The position numbers and the translations under genes are program-made. From Lachnospiraceae bacterium UBA7481 (GTDB lineage Bacteria; Bacillota; Clostridia; Lachnospirales; Lachnospiraceae), in NCBI GenBank assembly GCA_002478505.1, contig DLOP01000104.1, forward strand, positions 30,379 through 39,333: a stretch of DNA of 8,955 nt, read 5' to 3'. Positions 1-6,536 of the stretch are shown piece by piece. How positions within the stretch are numbered: the stretch's first letter is position 1; every line of letters starts with the position of its first letter. The notes under the pieces are model-generated. The model ran no database searches. It was not told the origin of the DNA and saw only the letters and a list, made by a program, of their open reading frames with translations.

Positions 1-1747
1 TGCTGCTGATCTGCAGGGTCACCTGACTGCCGTAAGCAAGCATCTCGCCTTCCCGCGCGGAAGCGGAAATAACAAGATTCGCAGCTACCGTATTAGATTC
101 CTGATATTCCGATATGACGTCAAAACCCAATGCACGCAGCGCTGTTGCCGCTTCATCCGCCGGCTTTCCGACAACCGCGATCATAGATACCGGCGTGCCG
201 TCCTGTTCCTGCTCCGTGCCAGTCAAATCAAAGATACCGACTGCACTTCCCACAAAGTACAAGAACACACATCCCACAATCACCGCCACGACAACGATCA
301 TGACAGTCGTCAGAAATTCTGTCTTAGGATCATATTCTTCCTCTTCCATTCTTCTTCCCTTCGGTTTGGAAGAACTGTTTTTCCGGCCGCCTGCGCTGTT
401 TTTCCCGGAATTGTTTTTTCCGGAGGCATTTTTAGCTGTATTACTTTTCCCCGGGCTATTTTTTCCGGAGCCATTCCGATTAGAGGTATTTTTTCCGGAA
501 CTGCTTTTACCGGAACCACTTTTACCGGAACTGCTTTTTCCAGAACTCTTTTTTCCGGAACTCTTATTTCCTGAATTGCTCCTGTCACCGGATCTGCTTT
601 CCGAAGGTCTTGCAGAAGACGGCTTCTTTCTTCTTTCCACTAATATCTCACCAAGATCCGCCTCCTCAGGGTAATTCCCCTGATAATCTTCCTGATAGTC
701 TCCATGATAATCGTCCGGTATGTATTCCCTGCCGCTTCTTTTTCTGGGGTATTCTTCCATCTCCTGCTCGGCCATATCGTCATAATGGCTTTGATTTCTG
801 ACAGGGATCTGCTCTAACTGCGGATTCTTAGGATGTGCAGCAGATTTGATCTGCCGCATTTCCTCATCCGAAACATTCTTCGTTGCCCCACTGGCATCGG
901 TTTCATCCAGCCTGACAAAATTCTCATCCGGACTGATCAGGGATTTTTTCAGATCCTCGATCAGCTCCGGTGCAGACTGATATCTGCGGTCCGGACTTTT
1001 CTGCGTACATTTTTTAACGATCTGTTCCACACTGATGGGAATCTCCGGCACAAACTCCCTGACAGACGGCATCTGTTCCTGAATATGCTTGATTGCTACT
1101 GCAACCGTGGTCTCGCCGTTAAACGGCACACGCCCCGTCAGCATCTCAAATAAAGTTATGCCCAAGGAATAGATATCGCTCTTTTCATCTGAAAATCCGC
1201 CCCTTACCTGTTCCGGTGAGGTATAATGCACACTTCCCATCACATTGGAAGTGATCGTATTGCTGGTGGCAGCCTTTGCAATGCCGAAATCTGTCACCTT
1301 GACTTTTCCCTCTTTGCTGATAATGATATTCTGCGGTTTGATGTCCCTGTGGATGATATGGTTATTATGCGCCGCCTCAATTCCCATCGCCATCTGGATA
1401 GCAATACTGACCGCCTCTTTCACGGAAAGGCGCGCTTTCTTTTCAATATACTTTTTCAAAGTAATGCCTTCCACCAGTTCCATGACAATATAATGACTGC
1501 CGTTTTCCTCTCCGACGTCATATACGTTCACGATATTGGGATGCATCAGTCCTGCCGCCGCCTGCGCCTCCACGCGGAACTTAGAGACAAAATCCCTGTT
1601 TTCCCCAAACTCCTGTTTTAATGCCTTGACTGCAACATACCGGTTCAGCTTATGATCTTTTGCGCGATACACATCGCTCATGCCGCCTGTTCCGATCTTT
1701 TCAAGAATCTCATACCGATCTGCAATCATCATTCCTACTTTAATCAT
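1..1747 (-). CDS. prkC: PASTA-domain Ser/Thr protein kinase (PrkC/PknB/Stk1 family), 3' end outside window
   Basis: Membrane Ser/Thr kinase that in Firmicutes senses muropeptides or lipid II through extracellular PASTA repeats and phosphorylates division, wall and translation proteins. The reading frame stays open for 582 codons to the window edge. The kinase domain covers about residues 12-270: glycine loop GTGGMSDVY (19-27), catalytic lysine in AVK (K41), HRDIKPQN (D135), DFG (D153) and TSPEQ in the activation segment. A Tyr/Asp/Glu-rich stretch (about 343-367) is followed by a Ser/Gly/Lys repeat linker (about 372-466), one transmembrane helix (about 481-503) and the first PASTA repeat (about 517-582). 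Further PASTA repeats probably lie beyond the edge. The ATG overlaps the end of the phosphatase gene by 8 bases and has a GAGGTG ribosome site just upstream, so the two genes are translationally coupled. Family assignment is secure; total length is unknown. Confidence 0.96.
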   Translation of the reverse strand, partial: MIKVGMMIADRYEILEKIGTGGMSDVYRAKDHKLNRYVAVKALKQEFGENRDFVSKFRVEAQAAAGLMHPNIVNVYDVGEENGSHYIVMELVEGITLKKYIEKKARLSVKEAVSIAIQMAMGIEAAHNNHIIHRDIKPQNIIISKEGKVKVTDFGIAKAATSNTITSNVMGSVHYTSPEQVRGGFSDEKSDIYSLGITLFEMLTGRVPFNGETTVAVAIKHIQEQMPSVREFVPEIPISVEQIVKKCTQKSPDRRYQSAPELIEDLKKSLISPDENFVRLDETDASGATKNVSDEEMRQIKSAAHPKNPQLEQIPVRNQSHYDDMAEQEMEEYPRKRSGREYIPDDYHGDYQEDYQGNYPEEADLGEILVERRKKPSSARPSESRSGDRSNSGNKSSGKKSSGKSSSGKSGSGKSSSGKNTSNRNGSGKNSPGKSNTAKNASGKNNSGKNSAGGRKNSSSKPKGRRMEEEEYDPKTEFLTTVMIVVVAVIVGCVFLYFVGSAVGIFDLTGTEQEQDGTPVSMIAVVGKPADEAATALRALGFDVISEYQESNTVAANLVISASAREGEMLAYGSQVTLQISS

Positions 1748-2492
1748 GTATCACCTCATCTGACAACATTTCAATCAGGATAACTGCGATATTATCCTTA
1801 CCGCCATTGCGGTTTGCTGCCGCTACTAATTGATCTGCTTTCTCCTCCAGCGTTCCTCTTGCGTTCACGATCTTTTCAATCTCGTCATCCTCCAGCATAT
1901 TGGACAATCCGTCGGAACACATCAGGATAATGTCCCCTTCCTTTAAATCCTCGACTTCAAAGAAATCAACGTCTACAACATCCACGACTCCGATCGCTCT
2001 GGTGATGATATTCTTATCGGGATGCGTCCTTGCCCGGCTCCGCTCTAATCCTCCCATCCGGACCATCTCCTCCACCAGTGAATGATCCGTCGTGATCTGC
2101 CGGATACCGTCGCCTATGATATACAGCCTGCTGTCTCCGACATTACCCACATACAAAATATCCTCCTGATAAGTCGCTGCCACCAACGTAGTGCCCATCC
2201 CCTGATAATTGATATCACTGGCGGCTACCTGTCTGATCTTTGTATTGGCATGTTGTATCGCCTCCGTAAGCGCCCTGATCACCGCAGGGCCCTGGTATGC
2301 ATTGATATCCTCTATGATCGTCTCTACCGTACATTTGGAAGCATACTCCCCCGCTTTGTGTCCTCCCATGCCGTCCGCCACAATAAAAAGATTCGACAAG
2401 GGTCCCATGGGAACCTCTGAAGTAAATACATAATCCTGATTCAATTGTCGTTGTTTTCCAATATCCGTAATAGAATATGAATGTAACTGCAT
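1740..2492 (-). CDS. stp: PP2C-family protein phosphatase (Stp/PrpC), partner of the PASTA kinase
   Basis: Cytosolic Mn/Mg-dependent Ser/Thr phosphatase that removes phosphates placed by the neighbouring kinase and dephosphorylates the kinase itself. The 250-residue length is normal for bacterial Stp/PrpC. The family motifs appear in order: NQD (18-20), VADGMGGH (D40 and G41 are metal-site residues), GTTLV (100-104), VGDSR (D120), DHSLV (136-140), ITRAIG (163-168), SDGL (D194) and GGKDNIAVI (D233). All metal-binding aspartates are present, so the enzyme should be active. The 3' end overlaps the kinase start by 8 bases. Unlike the usual arrangement, in which this gene directly follows rlmN, it is separated from rlmN by about 1.5 kb of inserted genes and has its own candidate promoter. 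The Shine-Dalgarno site before the ATG (GGCAGGCGG) is imperfect. Confidence 0.95.
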   Translation of the reverse strand: MQLHSYSITDIGKQRQLNQDYVFTSEVPMGPLSNLFIVADGMGGHKAGEYASKCTVETIIEDINAYQGPAVIRALTEAIQHANTKIRQVAASDINYQGMGTTLVAATYQEDILYVGNVGDSRLYIIGDGIRQITTDHSLVEEMVRMGGLERSRARTHPDKNIITRAIGVVDVVDVDFFEVEDLKEGDIILMCSDGLSNMLEDDEIEKIVNARGTLEEKADQLVAAANRNGGKDNIAVILIEMLSDEVIHD

Positions 2493-2527
2493 GATTCCGC
2501 CTGCCGCCTTCCACTAAACCATAAAGT

Positions 2528-2556
2528 ATTCTAACATATTAAAAAGAAAAGGACAA
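2528..2556 (-). promoter_or_regulatory. candidate promoter for stp-prkC
   Basis: On the minus strand, TTGTCC (2551-2556; 4 of 6 to the -35 consensus) is followed after exactly 17 bases by TAGAAT (2528-2533; 5 of 6), which has a TG one base upstream (an extended -10). Transcription would start near 2521 and leave a leader of about 28 bases before the phosphatase ATG. The -35 box lies in the descending arm of the upstream terminator, so termination and re-initiation would share bases. Read from sequence only. Confidence 0.55.
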
Positions 2557-2592
2557 GCCACATATCGTTTATCAATATTACCGCTTGCCTTT
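2541..2592 (-). terminator. candidate intrinsic terminator after the DUF3592-like gene
   Basis: On the minus strand AAAGGCAAGC (2583-2592) pairs with GCTTG-T-CCTTT (2548-2558), with one bulged T. The loop is about 24 bases and the stem is followed directly by TTTTCTTTTT (2541-2550). The stem lies about 40 bases after the stop of the membrane-protein gene. The loop is longer than usual and the stem only moderately GC-rich, so efficiency is uncertain, but the position and U-tract fit a terminator that isolates the inserted genes from stp. Confidence 0.55.
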
Positions 2593-2634
2593 CTGATCTC
2601 TCATCTTCTGTTATCTTTATAAATCATGTTATTT

Positions 2635-3366
2635 TTATTTCACAGCATACACCATGACTAAGCCCAATAATGCCATTGCGGCAAAGCAGATGCCGAGTCC
2701 GCAAGTCATTATGTTGAGCTTGCGGGAACGTATCGGTTCATATATTTCGTCAAGGGATTCCGTATCCACATATATTTCACGCTTCGCACCAATTTGCGGA
2801 TTTGCAAAATTGGAATAAGTGCTTTCCGCGATACGATGTGTCTCGCCTGCATAGTAAAATTCATAAATAGGAACGCGGGATCTCCGACGGCCGCTTGACG
2901 CAGTTAAACCCACTTGTAAATCAACGCAGACTCCCATTACCTTTTCGGTGCAGCAACGGCGTTTCCGCGCAGGTTCGATCAGCGCGGAAATAATGATTCC
3001 GATTCCCGAAAATAAAAACAAAAGCAAAAACGCAAGCGGTGTATTTTTTAGGGCAAAATCTTTGAAACCATCAGGATCGATTTTCAACATTATTCCGCAT
3101 ATAACTGCGCAGCCACCGGCAGCCAAAATGATAAGTGGAAATATAAAATTTCTTTTTCGTTGTTTTTCAAACTCCCCAATCAATAATATGCAGTCCAGAG
3201 CCAAAAGAAAACATCCCGCAATCGTTACCGTAAGCCAATAAATATGCGTCACCAGTGAAATCATGAATCCTGCAATAACCGCCAGAACAATCAGCGTAAC
3301 CAGACAGCTTAACCAAACCCCATTATTGGATTTCTTTTCCTGTTCATTTTTTACCATTTCATTCAT
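2635..3366 (-). CDS. DUF3592-like multi-pass membrane protein
   Basis: A 243-residue membrane protein of unknown function. A short polar, Lys/Asn-rich N-terminus (1-16) precedes hydrophobic segments at about 17-39, 41-64, 73-92 and 108-130. A soluble segment (about 131-212) follows, then a last helix at about 217-241. The soluble segment, with VPIYEFYYAG, then PQIGAKREIYVD and a polar YEPI, resembles the DUF3592 pattern: a small beta domain between helices, with a conserved [VP]-x-[VYE]-F strand and a Y-x-[DN]-P-type end. That match was recognised by eye and not searched. The ATG has AAAGGAAG nine bases upstream. The gene is more AT-rich than the housekeeping genes (about 35% GC by hand count over 3001-3060), sits in the insert between rlmN and stp, and has its own candidate terminator. 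No catalytic motif is seen. Confidence 0.8.
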   Translation of the reverse strand: MNEMVKNEQEKKSNNGVWLSCLVTLIVLAVIAGFMISLVTHIYWLTVTIAGCFLLALDCILLIGEFEKQRKRNFIFPLIILAAGGCAVICGIMLKIDPDGFKDFALKNTPLAFLLLFLFSGIGIIISALIEPARKRRCCTEKVMGVCVDLQVGLTASSGRRRSRVPIYEFYYAGETHRIAESTYSNFANPQIGAKREIYVDTESLDEIYEPIRSRKLNIMTCGLGICFAAMALLGLVMVYAVK

Positions 3367-3401
3367 AGCGATATTCTTCCTTTAAACAATATCCCCATGA
3401 T

Positions 3402-3422
3402 AATGTATCCATAAAATACATT
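3402..3422. repeat. 7-bp perfect inverted repeat upstream of the DUF3592-like gene
   Basis: AATGTAT (3402-3408) and ATACATT (3416-3422) are exact reverse complements separated by 7 bases. They lie in the 73-base gap between the DUF4160 gene and the membrane-protein gene, about 36 bases before the latter's ATG. It could be an operator half-site pair or a weak AT-rich hairpin. A match this short can arise by chance in AT-rich DNA. Confidence 0.35.
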
Positions 3423-3439
3423 TTCGGAGTTTTGTTATA

Positions 3440-3718
3440 TCAACAATAATAACTAATTTCTCCAAATTGTGCACACCACATATTGATTACAATATTACTG
3501 TTTGCCTCAATATATCTTATCATATTATTTAATGTCCGCTGTGGAATACGGGAATTATTATTACAAAGTAAAGCTTTTCCTGAACTTGTTATCCAAATTT
3601 TCGTTGCATTTGCTGTTGCTTTTCCCTTTGCAATATGTACATGAACCGGCTCAAGTGGATCATTTTCGTTTGACCAGAAATAAATTATATATGATCCAAT
3701 CCTAAAAATTTGAGGCAT
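3440..3718 (-). CDS. DUF4160 family small protein
   Basis: A 92-residue protein whose N-terminus, MPQIFRIGSYIIYFWSNEND followed by a proline and a HVHIAKGKATA-like segment, matches the DUF4160 signature: MP-x-I-x-R, a hydrophobic Tyr-rich strand, then N-D-x-x-P-x-H-x-H-V. The C-terminal half (about 65-92) carries the usual I-x-x-N helix and Trp. DUF4160 proteins are small, function unknown, and often sit beside another small gene (commonly DUF2442) in arrangements proposed to be toxin-antitoxin-like. No activity is shown here. The start overlaps the 3' end of the upstream gene by 17 bases and has a consensus AAGGAGGT seven bases before the ATG, inside that gene's coding sequence. Base composition is strongly AT-rich (about 25% GC over 3481-3540), unlike the flanking housekeeping genes, which suggests horizontal acquisition. 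Confidence 0.8.
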   Translation of the reverse strand: MPQIFRIGSYIIYFWSNENDPLEPVHVHIAKGKATANATKIWITSSGKALLCNNNSRIPQRTLNNMIRYIEANSNIVINMWCAQFGEISYYC

Positions 3719-3974
3719 TTAATATACCTCCTTCTTTAGAAAACTCCATCATCAAATGAGCATTATTACGGACAAACTCTTTAAAATAATCCATCTCGGC
3801 GTCAGAATATCCATTCACGTCTTCCCATGAATATTCTGGCAAATAGCATGTTGCATTATGAAATCCATCCTTTAAATCAGGAGTTTCTATATATACCTTT
3901 ACTTTACCATCTAGCATCATCTCCGAATGCGTAATCTCTGTATCATCATTTAATGTTGTATATGGATACATCAT
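3702..3974 (-). CDS. small acidic protein of unknown family, paired with DUF4160
   Basis: A 90-residue protein that I cannot assign to a named family. It has no signal peptide or membrane helix and is rich in Asp/Glu and aromatic residues. Two beta-like segments (about 11-32) are followed by CYLPEYSWEDVNGYSDAEMD (43-62) and an amphipathic helix ending in a polar tail (about 63-80). The start codon is the first of two consecutive ATGs, with AGAGAGGA 8-9 bases upstream. The gene begins 42 bases after the rlmN stop with no visible terminator between, so read-through from the rlmN operon is likely. Its 3' end overlaps the DUF4160 start by 17 bases, which points to coupled expression of the pair. 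A DUF2442-like antitoxin identity was considered, but the sequence lacks the pattern I would expect. Confidence 0.72.
   Translation of the reverse strand: MMYPYTTLNDDTEITHSEMMLDGKVKVYIETPDLKDGFHNATCYLPEYSWEDVNGYSDAEMDYFKEFVRNNAHLMMEFSKEGGILNASNF
3726..3733 (-). promoter_or_regulatory. consensus ribosome binding site for DUF4160, inside the upstream gene
   Basis: The minus strand reads AAGGAGGT, a full match to the anti-Shine-Dalgarno sequence, seven bases before the DUF4160 ATG. It lies within the last codons of the 90-residue protein's gene. This supports the DUF4160 start and suggests that the second protein is translated at least as strongly as the first. Confidence 0.8.
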
Positions 3975-3991
3975 ATTATTAGTCCTCTCTT

Positions 3992-4020
3992 TTCATAAAT
4001 ATTCTTTCATCCTCTATCAA
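3992..4020 (-). promoter_or_regulatory. weak candidate promoter for the small-gene pair
   Basis: On the minus strand TTGATA (4015-4020; 5 of 6) is followed after 17 bases by TATGAA (3992-3997; 4 of 6). The -35 box overlaps the rlmN stop codon. A start near 3985 would fall inside the ribosome binding site of the 90-residue protein's gene, which argues against this promoter as drawn unless transcription begins further upstream. Confidence 0.25.
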
Positions 4021-5057
4021 TATTGCTCTGCCTTCAATTTCTTTCTCCTAAGCTGACCGCATGCACCGTCGATGTCACGGCCCATTTCCCGCCTTATGGT
4101 GACATTGATCTGTCTTTTTTCAAGCCTGTTTTTAAAGTTTTCTACAGATGCGCGCCCGGAAGCTTGATAATTCCGCTCTTTGACAGGATTTACGGGAATC
4201 AGATTCACATGGGCGTGGAGCGGCGCAGCCAACCCCGCAAGGGCCTCCGCTTCCTCTTCACTGTCATTGACACCGCCAATCAGCGAATATTCAAAGGTGA
4301 TCCTTCTTCCGGTCTGTTCAAAATAATAGGCGCACGCGTCCATCAATTCTGCTATGCTGTAGCGGTTTGCGATCGGCATGATCTCCCGGCGCTTCTCATC
4401 AGTGACCGCATGAAGCGACAATGCCAGCGTGATCTGCAGTTTTTCATCCGCCAGCTTCCGCATCCCCGGTACGAGACCGCAGGTAGAAACCGTCAGGTTT
4501 CTCTGGCTGATATGCAGACCATGTTCATCACTGACCATCCTAAGAAACTTCAGCAGGTTATCATAGTTATCCAGCGGTTCTCCCATCCCCATCACCACAA
4601 CATTGGAGATTCTTTCTCCGATATGACGGGTGACCTCATAGATCTGTTCCAGCATCTCGGATGCCGTCAGGGAGCGTTCCAGTCCATCCAGCGTTGACGC
4701 GCAGAATCTGCAGCCCATCCTGCAGCCCACCTGAGAAGAGATGCAGACCGAATTGCCATGATGATATTTCATCAGGACCGTTTCGATCAGATTGCCGTCC
4801 GATAGCTGAAACAGGTATTTTCTTGTGCCGTCCTGTTGGGAAATCTGTTCCCTTACCATACGCAGTGTAGCAAAAGAATATTCCTGGCCAAGCTTTTCCC
4901 GGAACGCTTTGGACAGATTGGTCATCTCCTCATAAGAAACAGCTAACTTCTTATGCATCCATTCATAAAGCTGTGTGGCACGAAATTCTTTTTCCCCGAA
5001 ACCCTTGATTTCTTCCTTTAATTCTTCTAAGGTCAAAGATTTGATATCCTTCAACAT
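4017..5057 (-). CDS. rlmN: dual-specificity 23S rRNA / tRNA adenine-C2 methyltransferase RlmN
   Basis: Radical-SAM enzyme that methylates C2 of A2503 in 23S rRNA and, in studied species, A37 of some tRNAs, supporting decoding accuracy. The 346-residue length fits the family. The cluster motif places C112, C116 and C119 as 4Fe-4S ligands. C105 and C333 (in DIDGACGQL) match the two mechanistic cysteines of E. coli RlmN (C118, C355) by spacing. GMGEPL (157-162) is the SAM-binding GEP motif. All catalytic residues are present. The start chosen is the ATG at 5057 (MLKDIKSLTLEEL), which overlaps the rsmB stop by 7 bases (ATGTTGA). An in-frame upstream ATG at 5216 would add 53 residues read across the end of rsmB that do not resemble the family, so it is rejected. 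Immediately downstream, the normal neighbour stp is displaced by the insert. Confidence 0.96.
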   Translation of the reverse strand: MLKDIKSLTLEELKEEIKGFGEKEFRATQLYEWMHKKLAVSYEEMTNLSKAFREKLGQEYSFATLRMVREQISQQDGTRKYLFQLSDGNLIETVLMKYHHGNSVCISSQVGCRMGCRFCASTLDGLERSLTASEMLEQIYEVTRHIGERISNVVVMGMGEPLDNYDNLLKFLRMVSDEHGLHISQRNLTVSTCGLVPGMRKLADEKLQITLALSLHAVTDEKRREIMPIANRYSIAELMDACAYYFEQTGRRITFEYSLIGGVNDSEEEAEALAGLAAPLHAHVNLIPVNPVKERNYQASGRASVENFKNRLEKRQINVTIRREMGRDIDGACGQLRRKKLKAEQY

Positions 5058-6451
5058 CCGTCCTGCTTTCTTCTGAATTTTGCTATGAAAAATCCATCGC
5101 TTTGATGGATGCCAGGAAGCAGCTGGAGCTGACTGCTGCCCTCCGACATGCCTGTTTTCAACAGTATCTCCGTCTCCAGCGGCACAGCCTCCATAGGCAG
5201 CTGTTCTAAAATCCACGCCGCATTTTTTTCATTTTCCTCTTCGCTGATGGTGCAGGTGCTATATAGCAGGATTCCTCCCGGCTTCAGATATCGGTAAACC
5301 GTCCCCAGAATCTTTCTCTGCAGCGCAGCCAGGTCTCTGATCTGTTCTTCTGTCACACGGTAGCGGATATCCGCTTTATGTCCGATCACGCCAAGTCCCG
5401 AACACGGAAGATCCGCTATTACAACATCTGCCTTTCCAACCATCGACTCATCCAAAACCGCGGCATCCCATGTCTGAATTCTTATCCTGTCCTTTTCCAT
5501 CATATCAGGATGCAGACGCATCGCATTATCCCTGATCAATCCAAGTTTATATTCTGAAATATCTCTGGCGTCCACCACTCCGTTGATACCTGTTTTCTCC
5601 GCCGCATGCATCGCCTTGCCGCCCGGAGCGGCGCAGACGTCAATGACCAGATCTCCTTCCCGGATACCGGCAAGCTCTACTGCAAGCATGGAACTGATAT
5701 CCTGTACGGCGAACATCCCTTCTTCATATCCGTAAATCCTTGCGATCCCGTCCACATGTTCCAGACGGTAAGCGTAAGGCAGATACGGATGCTCACTGAT
5801 ACAACATCCCTGAAGTGCAGCCTTTTCTTTCCACTGCTCCTGCTGCCCCTTCGGCAGCGTCTCCTTCAACCGTATGGTGAGTAGCGAGGGCTTTTGAAAC
5901 TCTGCCAGCATCTTATCCACGGTTTCCACATCATACCGTTCGGACCACATATGTACCAGCCACTCCGGCATGGAATATCTGACGGAGAAATATTGCTCCA
6001 TGTTCTCTTTGGAAGGCCAGACGATCTGTTCTTTCTCCCGGCTGACCGCTCTGAGAACTCCGTTAACAAATCCTTTTAACCCTTGGAATCCCTTACCCAC
6101 CGCAAGATTGACCGCTTCATTGCAAGCCGCGGAATCCGGCACCGTATCCATATAAAGGATCTGATATACCCCCATCCGCAGGATATTTAATATGACCGGC
6201 TTCATCTTTCCAACGCCTGTCCGGGAATACCGACCGATCACATAATCCAGCGTGATCTTTCGTTCCACGCACCCCTCCGACAGACGTTTGATAAAAGATT
6301 TATCACGGACATCCATGTAATCATATTTATCCAAAACATCTCTGATCAGAAGATTATCCTTGATAGGCGCAGCCGTTTCCCTTTCAGGCAGAAGCTCCAT
6401 TAATATCTCCAAAACGATCGCCCGGGTCTTCGTAGCTTTTTTTCCGCCCAT
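5051..6451 (-). CDS. rsmB: 16S rRNA (cytosine-967-C5)-methyltransferase RsmB
   Basis: SAM-dependent methyltransferase (also called Sun/Fmu) that makes m5C967 in 16S rRNA. From the chosen start it has 466 residues: an N-terminal NusB-like RNA-binding domain (about 5-135), then the Rossmann methyltransferase domain. DVCAAPGGK (271-279) is the SAM loop. DLPCSGLG (347-354) holds the release cysteine C350, and STCTISEEENE (398-408) holds the catalytic cysteine C400. It ends with the typical HQSDGFFIAKFRRK. The ATG at 6451 is preferred over an in-frame GTG at 6472 because AAGGGGAGG lies six bases before the ATG, and the GTG would place that ribosome site inside the coding sequence. The gene overlaps rlmN by 7 bases, so the two rRNA-modification genes are coupled. 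Three hairpins separate it from the upstream metallopeptidase gene. Confidence 0.95.
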   Translation of the reverse strand: MGGKKATKTRAIVLEILMELLPERETAAPIKDNLLIRDVLDKYDYMDVRDKSFIKRLSEGCVERKITLDYVIGRYSRTGVGKMKPVILNILRMGVYQILYMDTVPDSAACNEAVNLAVGKGFQGLKGFVNGVLRAVSREKEQIVWPSKENMEQYFSVRYSMPEWLVHMWSERYDVETVDKMLAEFQKPSLLTIRLKETLPKGQQEQWKEKAALQGCCISEHPYLPYAYRLEHVDGIARIYGYEEGMFAVQDISSMLAVELAGIREGDLVIDVCAAPGGKAMHAAEKTGINGVVDARDISEYKLGLIRDNAMRLHPDMMEKDRIRIQTWDAAVLDESMVGKADVVIADLPCSGLGVIGHKADIRYRVTEEQIRDLAALQRKILGTVYRYLKPGGILLYSTCTISEEENEKNAAWILEQLPMEAVPLETEILLKTGMSEGSSQLQLLPGIHQSDGFFIAKFRRKQDGC

Positions 6452-6457
6452 CTGCAG

Positions 6458-6466
6458 CCTCCCCTT
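6458..6466 (-). promoter_or_regulatory. ribosome binding site that sets the rsmB start
   Basis: AAGGGGAGG on the minus strand lies six bases before the ATG at 6451. It falls inside the extra codons of the longer GTG-initiated frame, which is why the shorter start is chosen. Confidence 0.75.
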
Positions 6467-6482
6467 CGTCACTAACCCCTAT

Positions 6483-6497
6483 GCCGCCTTCGGCGGC
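6483..6497. repeat. 6-bp GC hairpin with 3-base loop in the rsmB leader
   Basis: GCCGCC (6483-6488) and GGCGGC (6492-6497) are perfect reverse complements around a 3-base loop. The stem is entirely G/C and sits about 16 bases upstream of the rsmB ribosome binding site. No T-tract follows it, so it is not a terminator by itself. It may stabilise the message or be part of the larger hairpin cluster. Confidence 0.6.
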
Positions 6498-6510
6498 TCA
6501 GAAGAAAATG

Positions 6511-6533
6511 AAAAACGCGCTCTTTGCGTTTTT
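6511..6533. terminator. small bidirectional intrinsic-terminator-like hairpin
   Basis: AAAAACGC (6511-6518) pairs perfectly with GCGTTTTT (6526-6533) around a 7-base loop, so either strand gives a short stem with an A-tract before and a T-tract after. For minus-strand transcription it would end messages leaving the metallopeptidase gene. The stem has only three G/C pairs, so termination is probably partial. No clear promoter is seen between it and rsmB, which suggests an attenuating or processing role, or part of a repeat element, rather than a complete stop. Confidence 0.5.
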
Positions 6534-6536
6534 CGG

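Noticed and set aside
114..674. Plus-strand open frame rich in Leu-Phe-Pro-Glu repeats
   Set aside because: It is the antisense reading of the Ser/Gly/Lys repeat linker of the kinase. The apparent repeats are a mirror of that low-complexity DNA, and the kinase frame has unmistakable motifs.
3702..3974. DUF2442 antitoxin-like identity for the gene before DUF4160
   Set aside because: The sequence lacks the pattern expected of DUF2442, so only its position, not its family, suggests a partner role.
2493..4016. Insert as an intact mobile element
   Set aside because: No transposase, integrase, terminal inverted repeats or target duplications are visible. Only base composition and gene order suggest acquisition.
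4023..4697. 224-codon plus-strand open frame
   Set aside because: It lies entirely antisense to rlmN, which has complete radical-SAM motifs, and shows no recognisable domain or ribosome site of its own.
5058..5216. N-terminal extension of rlmN from an upstream in-frame ATG
   Set aside because: The extra 53 residues are an out-of-frame reading of the rsmB C-terminus and do not resemble the RlmN N-terminus. The ATG at 5057 gives the normal family length.
6452..6472. GTG start seven codons upstream for rsmB
   Set aside because: The strong ribosome site AAGGGGAGG would lie inside that extension and is ideally spaced for the ATG at 6451.
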